NCBI GenBank assembly: GCA_021299675.1
Contig: JAJTIF010000347.1
Span: 1 to 5,101, forward strand
Direction: 5' to 3'
Source: Pseudomonadota bacterium
GTDB lineage: Bacteria; Bdellovibrionota; Bacteriovoracia; Bacteriovoracales; Bacteriovoracaceae
DNA length: 5,101 nucleotides
This document shows positions 4,975-5,101 of the stretch, piece after piece. The notes beneath the pieces were generated by a model. The model did not search any database. It was not told the origin of the DNA and saw nothing but the letters and a program-made list of their open reading frames with translations. Every line of letters starts with the position of its first letter. Position 1 is the stretch's first letter. The position numbers and the translations under genes were made by a program.

Positions 4975-5101
4975 TTATGACTCCTGACCGATCATTCTTT
5001 TATGAAAATTGGAAATGCTAAAAGCCCCGCGGTGCCAGTCTGTGTTGTACCACAGAAGGTTGCGCTCCACTGCTGCCATGTGATTCAAGCGCGCTGGGTT
5101 C
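4975..5101 (-). CDS. speE: Probable spermidine synthase, C-terminal 41 residues only
   Basis: A minus-strand frame open from the window edge encodes 41 residues and stops at TAA (4977-4975), 2 nt before the speB ATG. The segment LLWYNTDWHRGAFSISNF resembles the C-terminal end of polyamine aminopropyltransferases, where a YYN-x3-H-x2-AF pattern followed by a short helix is typical. SpeE moves the aminopropyl group of decarboxylated S-adenosylmethionine to putrescine, the SpeB product, and speE-speB pairs are known (for example in Bacillus subtilis). The active site lies outside the window, so the identification rests on this tail and the context. Confidence 0.6.
   Translation of the reverse strand, partial: NPARLNHMAAVERNLLWYNTDWHRGAFSISNFHKRMIGQES
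4981..4985 (-). promoter_or_regulatory. Ribosome binding site of speB
   Basis: Minus-strand AGGAG lies 8 nt before the ATG at 4972, within the last codons of the upstream aminopropyltransferase gene. It supports the chosen start and coupled expression. Confidence 0.7.

Noticed and set aside
1..5101. Defence, secretion-effector, CRISPR or mobile-element system
   Set aside because: No array-like repeats, transposase, integrase, toxin-antitoxin pair or nuclease motif is visible; the genes are housekeeping or local regulation.

Overview
The window is a compact chromosomal segment carrying housekeeping and regulatory genes. GC appears close to 50% (estimated by eye), genes are tightly packed, and two plus-strand genes overlap minus-strand genes at their 3' ends. 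I see no transposase, integrase, CRISPR array, rRNA or tRNA. A type I methionine aminopeptidase, a TatC translocase subunit, an Fnr-type regulator and a spermidine/agmatine pair fit a free-living Gram-negative-type bacterium. A Bdellovibrio-like or other delta-proteobacterial host is possible, but that is an impression from protein style and is not proven by any marker here.

Left part (1-1535): a possible divergent minus-strand gene enters at the left edge. The plus-strand pair follows: map (133-918) and a protein with a BFD-type [2Fe-2S] domain (918-1535). Their stop and start codons overlap as TGATG, behind an unusually good Shine-Dalgarno sequence. Middle part (1475-2936): an exported hypothetical protein on the minus strand overlaps the end of the [2Fe-2S] gene by 61 nt and is divergent from tatC (2184-2936).

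Right part (2913-5101): four minus-strand genes. In transcription order they are the 3' end of a probable spermidine synthase gene, agmatinase speB, an Fnr/Crp-family regulator with a TTG start and FNR-like cysteines, and a 100-residue protein resembling a lone cyclic-nucleotide-binding beta-roll. SpeB releases putrescine from agmatine and the spermidine synthase would use that putrescine, so these two form a polyamine module.

The most interesting signal is a pair of similar TGA-N6-TCA palindromes, one in each of the two gaps flanking the regulator gene (4061-4074 and 3251-3264). Each is centred about 40-41 bp upstream of the start site predicted from a -10-like hexamer, which is the classical class II activator position. 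This suggests autoregulation of the regulator plus control of the small beta-roll gene. The regulator has Ile in place of the FNR recognition-helix Ser, and both sites lack the outer T of the FNR consensus. This is a testable local circuit, not an established one. I found no clear evidence of a wholly new multi-gene system.
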